A stretch of DNA of 64,000 bases from Serinus canaria (lineage: Eukaryota > Chordata > Aves > Passeriformes > Fringillidae), in NCBI RefSeq assembly GCF_022539315.1, contig NC_066323.1:15799719-15863718 (forward strand), in the 5' to 3' direction. Shown piece by piece: positions 27,251 through 38,079 of this stretch. The notes beneath the pieces are model-generated. The model searched no databases. It was given only the letters and a program-made list of their open reading frames with translations, and was not told where the DNA came from. Numbering within the stretch: the stretch's first letter is position 1; every line of letters begins with the position of its first letter. The translations under genes and the position numbers were made by a program.

Positions 27251-30200
27251 TCATGTTAGTCCAGTTATCAGTTATGCCAGTTCATGTTGCACTGACACTT
27301 TGCTTCTTTGACTCTTGGTACTTTGTAGGGGAACTCAGAATGGGTCTCTGTATATTCCCACAGCGGGCATTGTTGAGCTATAGAAATAAAATAATCATAA
27401 CAAAGAATTAGCTGGAGCCTTCTGTGCAATCCAGGCACCATTTGGGTTGTAAAAAATCTTCCTTTCTTTGGGCTGAATCACTATTGGGATAGAGATTGTC
27501 ATGCTTTGAATGGGAGCCACAGTCTCTGCAAGATACTGAGTGACTGTGGCTGGTCACATCCCTTGGGTTAAACACCTCTTTTCAGAGCCATGGCACTTGC
27601 TGGCTCTGCAGGGATGTCATGGGATGGGTGTGCTCAGGCACTGAATTACCCTGGGTCTCACCCAGTTCTCTGGGCACAAGAGGAATCCCACTCCCTTTGC
27701 ATGGGAATGTAAGGGGGGTGGAGATAAACTAGATGTCACACTGTTAGATTGGCTACAGATAAGAGGTTTTTAGGATCAAAGACACTCATGGCAATTTTAT
27801 GAATACAAATAAAGTCAGAGGAATATTCCTAGAAAGACTCGATGTGCTTAACTGTGTTCTAAATGGCTTTGTCAGTATGCTCTCAACTTTTCAAATGTTG
27901 CCCTACATGTGACAGCTTTCTCAGGCCCTCTGAAATCAGCCCTCCTGGTACTCACTTGTACTGCTGCTGCTGTGCAGTGTGGCAACCAAGCATGAGACCA
28001 TCCTTCTGGGCTGTGAGCAGGAGATGTTCTTTTCTGCCCTGAGACATGAACAGGCAGATCTCTTCACCCACTGTATTTTAAGGTGTGCCTTTGAGAGCTT
28101 TCAGAAAGGGGATGGGAATAAAACTTAACCCATAAATGAAACCCCCAAAACTTTGGCCTAGGGGAGAAGCTGGCACTGTTCATAAGTAGAAGATTCTGAG
28201 GCGTGACTTCAGAGATTGGAGAAATGTCTGTGGCATACTTTTCACCGAGGCAAGTGGTGAGCTGCTCTGGCTGTAGCAGAAGCAGTTTCACAATACTCAT
28301 GGAACAGGAATAGCACCAGAGGGAACAGTGAGGCAGGTAAGAAAATGGCCTTTCTTTTTAAGTAAGTATCACTTTGATAAATATATTCTTGGGCAGCTCA
28401 GACCTTACACATTAAATAAATTATCATGATCAGTTTGGCATGTTCCAGCAAACAGGTACCATGCAGTATTGATAAGAACAGTTGTAATCTGGGGAGTAAT
28501 GGATCATGTCTGAGTAAGATTATTATGGTCATCTTTTGGGAATATGCAAAATTGGGAAATTTGAGAAATGCATATTTGTTCAAACAGTTAAAAATGGTGG
28601 CTTTTGCTAAGTATGAAGCAATTCCTGTTGCTGAAATGCGTATTTATACTTGAAGTTTTTCCACTGCAGCGTGGAGAATTAAATCTCTTATGGATTATAT
28701 TGACTTAAATTACACGAATTTAGGTAAAAAGTATAGGCCTTTACTTGTTCCATAAAGGTTTGAAACTCCTTATAGCACCCTATGAAATCCATTCCCTACT
28801 CATGGCACTTTTCCCTTTAACTCAGCAGTGTGTGACTGCTGAGGACATGAATCTGTGATCACCTGTTTGCTTATGATGTTTTGATTCTTCTTGGAGGTGT
28901 GTACAAAATGTTTGTTTTAGCTGGGATGGCCACAGTGTCCCATGTTTATACAGCAACCAGACCACTTGCTTTGTGGCTGGGCCTCTGAGGAGCTTGTGCC
29001 ATTCAAAAAAGAGGGTGCAGTAAAGAAAGAAATTGTTCTGTTGTTGGATTTAGTGTGGCTTTCAGTGCAAACATGCACTAAATGAAATCTGGGCAGAAGT
29101 TTCATTCTCTAGTCTTACTGTTAATTTCCATATGTGTCCAAAAAAACCTGCTTAGGGCTTGACCTTGTAAGGTGCTGAGCACGTTTGGGAACTCCAGATG
29201 TTGCTCAACACTGAACACAAGCTCTTTTCTCTTTAAAGAAATGGTTGCACTTTGAACAGAGGCAGCTTGGAGTTCTCTGAAATGTTTTGGAAGAGGCACA
29301 AATTACTGTTGGCTTTTGCAACACTGGGCTCTTTGGAAACATTCCCCTTGAATAATATTAAAAGCAATTCCAACTTATGTAATTTAGCTCATCCCTATCA
29401 TCAGCACCAATAAAAAAGCCATTTACAGATTCCAGGCTCACCAGGACCTTTCCAAGAGCTGGCATACTCAGAGCCAAGTAACTTATAAACAATGACTATT
29501 GATCTCAACAAGTGTGTCTGTTCTTGCAGGGTGTTTGTGTGTGCTGAACTGGCACCAGAGGTGAAGAGCTGCAGTTGCTGTGGTTATACCTTCATTGGTA
29601 CCTATCAGAATCACTACCAAAGTTGCTCTGGCAGATAAAATCATGCAGTGTCTGTGAGGTTACCCAGGTGTGATCATTAATTCTTGCACAAATTATATCT
29701 ATTAAGCTGTATTTTAGCTTAAGGGCTGTAAAAACACTAAGAGTTTTAATTGTATTTTTTGGCCTCTATGCACACCATGTTTTGTCATGCTACTGCATAC
29801 CCTTAGAAGAATTGCCTTTGTGTTACTTGCACATCAGAAGATTTGGGTGTGAAGGGAACTATAGCCATGATTTTATAAAGGTATCAAGGCCCTTATTTTA
29901 TGAGGTTTTACCTATATGCAACACAATCCCTACTGCAGTTTTTGAGCTCATTCAACTCCATCTTGTACTCTCACTAAATTTCTGTGATCCTATGGCAGAC
30001 TTCCTAGGCTGTTTTTCAATCCTCATGCTATTCCAAAATATGTTCCACCAGCCTCACAACAGTGGTATGAGATGATGAGATGCCTTTAGTTTCCCTGTCA
30101 GGATGGAGGATACCCCTCAGGCACACCATAAGAAATCTGCCTTTTTCTTATCTACTCCTAGTGCTTTTTCATTCACATAATTGAAACCTGTTGGCTTTTG

Positions 30201-33200
30201 TACCAGTGGTCAACTTAAAAATATTAAATATCCCATCTGCCTTCAGGCTGATATCACATTAATCTTCTGTAGCAGAGCTGTCCCCTGGCCATGTGTCTAT
30301 GCTGGCAGGTTCAAACTCTGCAAGTGGCACCTGACCAGGCCTAGCCTTGGCTTGTGCTTGCTTGGGTTTGCACCTGCAGGCTGCTTGGAGGGCTGTCCTC
30401 ATTCCCCTCTGTCCTGTGTATTCCTTAAGGACTCCTGTCACATCCTTGGTGACACTGTCATGTCCATTCTTTATGGCTTCCACTCAGGCTGCAGGACAAG
30501 TGTCTGTCAAACTGAAATAGCATATAAAGAGTTATTGTGAGGGCCTTTTGTGCTTTCTCTCTAAGTTCTTTTCCTGGATCCAAGTCATCTGCTCATCCCA
30601 ACACACATTGGACCTTGCTGCTCAGCTTTAGCTGGGAATGGCTCTTCTGCTTCCTTGTGCTTTTTGTTTATTTAGAGCTTTGTTTATTAGAGCTTGTTGT
30701 TGTTGTTTCATTTCTGAGTATGCAATACTCAAATGGCTGCAATCCCACTGTCTAATTACCAACAAAATACCAAGAACATTGCAGTGTTTCTGAATCAACC
30801 CTTTCTCTGCATTATTCTGTTGTGTGACTGGTTTCTCTTTGCAGACACCCATCACTTGCAGGTGGAGGGTGAGCCTCACTCAGTTGTCTGTCTTAAGGGC
30901 CTAAAGAGTTTAGGGAATAGTGGAAGGCACTACAGAGGTATGTAAATACCCTTAAGATGTAAACTCAAAGTACTTTTCCCATTTCTTGAAGGCTGCAGCT
31001 TCTGTGAAGCTTCAGAATCTCTGTTCTCCCAGGCACAAGACAACAAATACATTTTTTTACACTGAGCACCATGTGCTGTATTCAGTGAGGTTGTGCAGGG
31101 CTTTAAACTTGTTCCAAGAGATCTGTTGCACTGTGTAAAACTGCTTGGCTATGTGTAAAAAAACCTTCCCTATACCTGTACTAGACTTCTAGAGTCTAGG
31201 AGCATCTTCCTTAAAGACAGAACTAGGAGAAGGAACAACTTCTACAAGTACGGAGAAGGGAAAGAAAGGTACACAGCCTTTGTAATACCCATGCAATACG
31301 AATTCATCCTGCCTCACAAGGGTAAAAAATTGCAGGTGAGAGAAGAGCAAAGATGCTTGTTCTGGGCTTTTAAGTGGATATTTGCCCTTTTTGCATGTTT
31401 GCAGGATCACCATCTGCATAATTGAATTGGCAAATGCAGAAAGCTGTAGTCAAAGCCTTTGTTTTGTATTGCACAATGAGATATTGTATTTCATGTCTCC
31501 TGTAAGATGCTTTATACTATTCCAAAGTGTCTTAGCCAGCTTTTTCTGGCTCAAAGCAAATACTTTTAATAACTGAGACTGACCAAAAGGATGTTGTCTT
31601 CTTCTGTAGTTTAGGCATGAGGTATGATAGCTTACTTTGTTACTGTCAAAGAATGGATTTTTTCACCCCATTGGTAACATGTTAAATTCTGGATCTTGTT
31701 ATTCTTCTCTGCCTCTGCTGCCATTTGCCAGGACAGAAAGAGGAGAGGGAAGAGGAATTCTGTCTTTGAATGTTCTGCTGAAGTCACTCATTTTTATTGA
31801 GAGGCAAAAAATGTTTGGTCCTATTTGGAAATTAGTTCTTCAAATTGACTGACACATTGCTGGAAGAAAAACAGTAAAATACAGGATTGCTTGTCTATGT
31901 CTGACAATGTGGATTTCTTGTGAAAAATTGAAGTACTGGATAGCACCCAAATGTAAAGTCTTGTGCTGGCTAAAAACTGAAGTGTTCTTAAAATCAGCTT
32001 CATCTGATTTTGGCTGTAGGCTGAAAGGCCTAGAAGTTCAGACTCATATTCCAACAATCACTTGGTGAGATTGCAACTCCTCACCTTTCTGGTGAAACCC
32101 TCCAGTTCGATTAGGGCTTGATTATCTTTTCAAATCAGTTTTATGTGAGGAAAATACCACTGATTTCATCCAGTGGTTCACCCAGGGGAGTGTCCTAATT
32201 CTCTTCCTTTTCCTGCTCCAGCAGGCAGGTTTTAAGTGAGCAGCTTTGAGAAAGGCCCATGCTGAGAGTCCCTGCAGTGTGTAATTCACAGGCCTGGAGG
32301 ATTTTGTCAATAGGTCCTTCTTTCCCTAAATACCTGTTGCACAGTGTCATTCTGGGAGCAAAATGTCCCTGGCTGATCCCTCTGCTGCCCTTCCTGCCCT
32401 GCTCCACACGGCCCTGCCATGCCAGGGGGCTGTGGCTGCACTGTCACTGCATGTCTGGGGTCCTGCCTTCTCATTCAGGAGATCTTTCATTTGCATTCTG
32501 GCTGAAATGCCCTGAGCAATGTCTTTGGGAACATGGGGCTTGGTGTGGTCATGGCTTTTCACTTGAGGTCTGCTTTTTGGGGTGTGTGTCCTCTGTGGCT
32601 AATGATGGGATGGCAGCTGTGGGGATGGAGCAGAGCTGCACTAAACTGTCTGGGCACACAGGGATCACTGGGATTCTGCTAATGTGGGACTCTTAGTCCC
32701 TCAGCTAAGGCTCTTGGACCTTGTCAGCTTGTGTGCTGTCACAGCTACAGTGTGATATGTGCCTGTGTTGGCTGGATGTGCTCCTGCTCCTGGGAGAACT
32801 ACAGCACCTTGGGCCATCAGAACTCCCACCTGGAGATGCAGGCTCTCAGACCAGCAAGGTGGATGCTCACGTGAGCAGGGCAGCATCCAGTACCTTTGGA
32901 TAGGTTGCTGATTACCAAAACGCCACTGTCAAGAAGGCTGAATAAGATTTTAAGACAGGTTAGATCCAATTCATTTTATTTGTGAGTAATGCATTGCTGC
33001 CTTTTGGTAGCAATATTCAGTTTCTGTTTGGGAAGGATGGACTTGTCCTGATGGCAGGTGTCACCAGTTCCAGAGGCACTTGGACTCCGAAGCCAGGCTT
33101 GGACTACACCCCTCAAGTTGCTGAGAAAGTCTCAGATCCAAGCACATCCCACAAAGGAAGTGCTTGAACACTAGGATGTGAATTTTCCAGTTCTGGCCTA

Positions 33201-34428
33201 TTGCAGTCAAATTTTGTAATGAATCCAGAGCAGGAGTTGCTATACATTTTTTCAGATTCTGCTCAGACTGTATGCTTAGACTACAGTGTGTCACTTTTCT
33301 AAATGGGAAGTCTATGATTCCACAATTTTTGGCTGTGTAAGCCACCTCCAGCTCTGTGCAACAGGATGGTGGGCTCTCTTTGGTGTGTTGATATGCACAT
33401 ATGGTTCAGAGACAGTTGGTGAATTCTAATGGAATGACCTTCAGGACTGACATTCTTCTATATTTTCATGATTTTGGCATGCTGTGGTGGGTTTGTTCAT
33501 TCCTCTTTCATCTCTTCTGAGCGAAAAACTCTGCAGTCTTCCAGACAGCGTCTCTCTCTGTCTCTCTTTCTCTCACTCACTCTGACCATCTGTTCCCAGA
33601 TTACAGATTTCTCTGCATGAGTACCAGGTAACAGACGTGACTTCGCCCAATAACTACAGCAAAAAAGGCTTTCACACACTCTCCACAATCTGTGAACATA
33701 TGATCAGTCTAGGATAACATGTCGTGCCAAACACACACCAGAGACATTTATATGCAGTAGCAGAATGAACCCTGAAATCAGGTACTTGGCAAACCCAACC
33801 TGACATTTCCTCTGCGTGGTTTGAAAAGAGGCCTCTGTGCCCACAATAAAGTCTGTGTTCCTGCCCTGGTGCCTTTTACTCAGGGGCAGAAGAATAAAAT
33901 CCTTCTCTCAGGTTTTGCTTAAAGAGAAGCTGGTAATATCTCACTGCCCTGTGTCAGTCCTTGAGGCTGGTGTGGGAATGAGGTCTCTGTTCTCTACTGG
34001 CAGCTCCATAATGAGCATTTGCCAAGTGACGGGAGACATCAGAAAGGACATTTTATCCAGCTTTTATCATCTTCACTGGATTCCTGCTCATTCTGGGAGT
34101 AAGATACAGAGACAGACTGATATCCTATACATAAGTGTGTGTATGTAATAAATCTTCAATTGTGTATCTCTGAGCACTTTTATGCCCTCTCCAATTGTCA
34201 CATCAGCCCTCAAAGGACCCTAATGAGACTGAATATTAAAGCAGGGGTTTGTTTTTAACTTGAGGAAGCTGCTGCTCACTTACTCAATGGCCATTGAACC
34301 CTGATTTGCCTGAACCTTATACTGCTCTTTTAAAATTTGTTTTCTGTAATGTTTGAAAAGTTAGGGAGCTGACTTGAAGCTGAGGACCCATGTGTGGGTA
34401 CCAAAGATAGATAAAGCACAAAGCAATG
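27251..34428. other. Non-coding, includes the longest open frame (chance)
   Basis: The longest open frame of the window, 145 codons at 32259-32696 on the plus strand, lies in a locally GC-richer patch (about 32.3-32.9 kb) where stops are rarer. The predicted peptide is rich in W, C and L with no domain, and the antisense strand is also open. I read it as composition, not a gene. The remainder shows nothing beyond a TC microsatellite. Confidence 0.72.
33551..33584. repeat. (TC)n-like microsatellite
   Basis: Imperfect 'tctctc' repeats with g and t interruptions, running into 'cactcactc'. A plausible polymorphic microsatellite. Confidence 0.85.
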
Positions 34429-34454
34429 GTTTGTTGAGCTATCACACGATCCGT

Positions 34455-34505
34455 GAACCTGTTGCAGTACATGCCCTGCTGCAGGGCATGTACTGCAACA
34501 GGTTC
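34455..34505. repeat. Perfect 25-bp palindrome with 1-nt loop, plus bulged 8-bp outer stem
   Basis: 34455-34479 is the exact reverse complement of 34481-34505, with a single t at 34480 as the centre. The right side continues without a break: 34506-34513 ('caacaaac') is the reverse complement of 34429-34436 ('gtttgttg'). The 33-nt right arm therefore matches two left segments separated by 18 unmatched bases (34437-34454). This suggests the palindrome was once longer and lost a segment on the right, or was copied in two steps. No transposon termini or target duplication are seen. It is the highest-symmetry structure in the window. Confidence 0.95.
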
Positions 34506-35551
34506 CAACAAACTGGAAATATAGTTATTTTTTGATAAGTAGATGTCTGTGTTAAATGTCTCATGTTAGTCTGGTCTACTCCAGTGACTTGAAATAAGAA
34601 AAAGATCTTAGACAAATTAGTACCCAAGAGAAACTGCTAGAAAGGAATTTGCTAGTAAATATTCCTTTTAAATGCCTTTTACAATATTATTTACTATCCC
34701 TTGTATTTCTGATGAGAAAAATAATTGGTCATCTGCTACACAGCACTACAGGAAAAAAACCTTTGAACAACTCAAGACCCAAGTGCACAAAGTTTTCCCA
34801 AAAGTGAGAGAACTTCAATAGATTGTATCTATGTGCACTAGCAACCACAGAAACAAAACTATAAAATAATGTTCAGAGATTTGGGATGCACATGATGTAT
34901 TCATGTATTATTAACCTGCCTCATATGGCCCTGCCTGAGTCTTGTTTCCCAAGAGCCAACATCCACTGTCACTGTTACAATGTCAAAAACAAGAGTGGTT
35001 GAACAGTATTTTGACAAGTCTCAGTTGGAAAAAGAATGCTTCCTCCTAAACATGGTGCAAACACAGGGCCCAGAGATGCTATGAGTGTCTGCTGGGTGGG
35101 ATCCAGGACAAAAGACAGTGAGTATGTACAATTTTCAAGCTGTGAGTGTGTGAGCTGTTGCTGTGTGCTTACCTGTACTTGCTGCTCTATGCCTAATTGA
35201 GGGGTGTGCTGCTTTTGGGATGAGCTGACATGTCTTCTGAATGTCTACAAATGTTTGCTAATTTAACAGACATCATCATTTACTGTGCTGCTTTATGTCT
35301 CAAGTACACAAATCTAATGAGGCATTGCTGAAGTTAAGACTTCATTTTATAGTACAGGTGACTTTTATCATATGGTACAGAAATTACCAGCAAGCTCCCA
35401 GTTAAAACACAACCATGGTCTGATGCTTGACAGACACTTGCCACACTTCTGGTTTTGCCCTGTTTGCTGTGTGCTAACAGCTCCTATTGAGTCCTGAAGA
35501 GGACTTCCTACATGGTAGGAGAGCAGTAGGAGATGCAGTAGGGTGATTGTG

Positions 35552-35583
35552 GAGGTTGACCTCACAAATGTGAGGTCAACCTC
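35552..35583. repeat. Perfect 15-bp inverted repeat, 2-nt spacer
   Basis: The arms 35552-35566 and 35569-35583 are exact reverse complements (gaggttgacctcaca and tgtgaggtcaacctc) separated by 'aa'. Each arm itself holds the near-palindrome 'gaggttgacctc', so the block reads as four related half-sites. Two alternatives: a template-switch scar, or by chance a set of 'aggtca'-like nuclear-receptor half-sites, since the sequence contains 'gaggtca' and 'tgacctc' in opposed orientation. Neither is shown to function. Confidence 0.92.
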
Positions 35584-36439
35584 ATACTGTTAAAATATTT
35601 TAGCCAGTCAGTACTTCTTGGGCTTCACTGAGAAATTGGAGAAGGCTGTTCTCAGAGCTGGGCAGAGGCCCTGGGCTGTGTCTGTGGGGCTGGGTGATGA
35701 TGTGAGTGCATTGAGTGTGCAGGGCTGAGCTTGGGACACGGTAGTGCCCTGTCTCTCCCTGGGGTACACCAAAAGAAGGGCTTTCTCCACTTCCCTCTCT
35801 TCAAAGCAGGCATCATTTTCCCAGGGAGTTTGCACTTGTTTCTAGAGCCTAGAGGTAAAAGTGCAGTGTGTTTCTGGTACACAGCACAGGAAAACTTGTC
35901 TATTCCAGCTTTTGTCTGAGGCAATTCTCTGGTGCAGTCAGAACAGCAAACAGTTGCTGAGCATAAAGACAAACAAATCTTTGAGAGTGAAATGTAGTTA
36001 TAGACTAATACAAAAGAAGATTTTCACTGTAAACAAATCATTCATTGCTATTCTTTCCTGAAGATTAGCTCTCAGTTTGGAAGAAATCTCCATTTATCCA
36101 AGGCATCCTCCTGCCTCTGCAATGGAGAAAAGAGGCAAAGCACTTATTGAAGCTATGGAATGGTAATATCTTTGTCAGAAGAATGACTATGTTCTGAAAA
36201 TCAAACTGATCTGGGTGTGATTACCTCTGTGAAGAGGTTTATGTTTTCAGCATTAGGTAGAAGGTGTTAAATAAGTGTTGACTCAGCTTCTGCCTTTTCT
36301 CTCTAATTTCACAGATCTTAATTCTTTACTTTGGGCAACAGCTTCTGAAACTTGAAACTAAATCTTCATTTTAATGTTCTTTTTTGTGCTTCTTTCACTA
36401 CTTCATCCACATCTTTCTGCTTTAATGCTGCAATACTGT

Positions 36440-36720
36440 GTGGGAGGATTAGTTACACTGATTAAAAAAATAAAAACTAGAGCAAGAATGAATTAATCTA
36501 CAAGCCAGACACCTTCATTAGGCAAAGTAGGGGAAAATAATATATATAATTAGTAAGACTTCTGCTTACTGTATGCTCTAATGTAATATATTAGCCATCT
36601 CATTATTTTAAAATATTAATTGCCTTGAAATTGGTAGCTACTGTTGTTAATAGCCAATTAGGGCTACTCTTAAAAGGGAGCTATTTACTGATAATAATTA
36701 AATCGTAGAAAATTGGGGTA
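36440..36720. other. AT-rich, possibly constrained non-coding block
   Basis: Repeat-free AT-rich sequence with several TAAT/ATTA cores ('tgaattaatctac', 'tataattagtaag', 'aatattaattgcc', 'agccaattaggg'). Such clusters are seen in enhancers bound by homeodomain factors. AT-rich sequence gives these words by chance too, so confidence is low. Confidence 0.25.
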
Positions 36721-37176
36721 CTTAGCCACATTTGCTTTCACACTCTTTGTTTATTCCTTTTCAGAATCTATAATTTAATGTTTCTCCCTTTGAACAGAGG
36801 GGCAAAGAGAGACAAACCCATGTTCTGTAAAAGGTATTTTCATTAGAGAAAAATAGAGCAAAAGACCTTTTATTTCTCTCCTTTTTGTTAATATAAGTGT
36901 CCAAATACTCAGTAAAACACGTGGTGGATTGGAAGCCCATCTGTTTACTGCTCTCTGCAGTGCTTTTTGCATTGTACCTGTGCTCTACAGCAACATGATT
37001 GATACCAGCACAGCCTCTGCCTTATTCCTGGAAGTATTTTTCTCATTTAATGGTTATGTTCTCAGAACAGAGATCACATTCCTGTTCACCAAGCTCCAGT
37101 TCTGCAACATCTGTTCTGTTTCACTCAAAACTTTTGCATCCATTTCCTTTCATGTTATTATAAATTGTTGTTTATG

Positions 37177-37209
37177 ATAACATAATAAATGTGTTCTATA
37201 TTATGTTAT
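37177..37209. repeat. 11-bp AT-rich inverted repeat, 11-nt loop
   Basis: 'ataacataata' at 37177-37187 pairs exactly with 'tattatgttat' at 37199-37209. Composition is nearly all A and T, so a chance origin is quite likely. There is no other structure around it. Confidence 0.6.
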
Positions 37210-37889
37210 TACATACAGCCTATTGCATGGTGGGTAGGAGGAAGGGCTAGAGAAAGCTATTTTTTTTTTTGGTATTTAATTCTGCATAGAGAAAGGGATA
37301 TACAGAAGTGCCCAACTGTGACTGAGAGCTTTGGCAGCTATGAAGGCTGTAGATAATTTTCTTTTCTGCTGTCATAGCTGGACATTTACTGAACCTACAG
37401 AGAAGACAGTGGCAAATATTCTCTGAATAACAGAAATATGGGTTGTTCTGTCATTTTCCCCTGGCTGGTATGCTTGTCCTGAGCAGCAGGATGTGTCATC
37501 TCCCTGAAACAAGGACATGATGGAATTCAGCACTTCCCCAGTCCTCCCTGCCAGTGGGATCCTAATTTAGTATCTCCTATCAATAACTAGTTTGGCTGAG
37601 ATTTCTAAGGAAATTTAAATAATTGGGGGCTGCTAATGAGCTTCTAACCCTCTTTAGGCCTTTTTCAGCCTCCTTGCTCTCATTTCCAATGGCAGTCACT
37701 GTTGCACAGTGAGCAGTGGCTCTCAGGGTCCCCAGTGAGCAAATCAGACTCAGAAGAAACCCAACAGCAGCTGGTACTTCAGTGGCCCAGTCTTGCCTTA
37801 GTTAAAATAAGCCAAATCTCTTGAACAAGAAGAGATGTTTCTGCTTACATTTAGTCTGGTTGTGATCTATTGACTGTTATCTGATTATG

Positions 37890-38078
37890 ACTAAAATGAA
37901 AGGAAAACTCTTCATACCAGGGCAGACTTTGATGGAACATGAGCTGTGCTTTGCAAATCTATCAGAGGTCTTTGAAGAGGTCAATAAAAAAGTGAATAAG
38001 GGTGAGCTGCTTGTTACACCTGTATTTCTGAAAGGCTTTTCATCAAGTCCTGTACCAAAGAATTTTAAGGGAAACTAA
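37890..38078 (+). mobile_element. Probable LINE reverse-transcriptase relic (CR1/L3-like)
   Basis: A 63-codon open frame (37887-38078, plus strand) whose middle reads ANLSEVFEEVNKKVNKGE, followed by VFLKGFSSSPVPKNFKG. Order and spacing resemble the stretch in CR1/L2/L3-type reverse transcriptases where a 'TNLIEFFEEVT..VDKG' helix is followed by the catalytic 'YLDFSKAFDKVPH' block. In this copy the first catalytic aspartate region has decayed: the D of 'LDF' is not present and 'KAFDKVPH' reads as KGFSSSPVP. It is therefore a non-functional scrap. The frame closes at 38078 and I cannot follow the RT domain further downstream. A chance resemblance is possible, but the ordered match over about 45 codons makes a LINE origin the best reading. 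The LINE clade cannot be fixed from so little. Confidence 0.5.
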
Positions 38079-38079
38079 G

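Noticed and set aside
28821..28843. 9-bp inverted repeat 'ctcagcagt'/'actgctgag'
   Set aside because: An arm of this length with a 5-nt loop is expected by chance in 64 kb.
32259..32696. Longest open frame (145 codons)
   Set aside because: It lies in a locally GC-richer patch where stops are rarer, is also open on the other strand, shows no domain, no start context and no splice context.
33551..33584. Pyrimidine tract as a splice acceptor
   Set aside because: It is not followed by an AG next to an open frame with coding character; it reads as a microsatellite.
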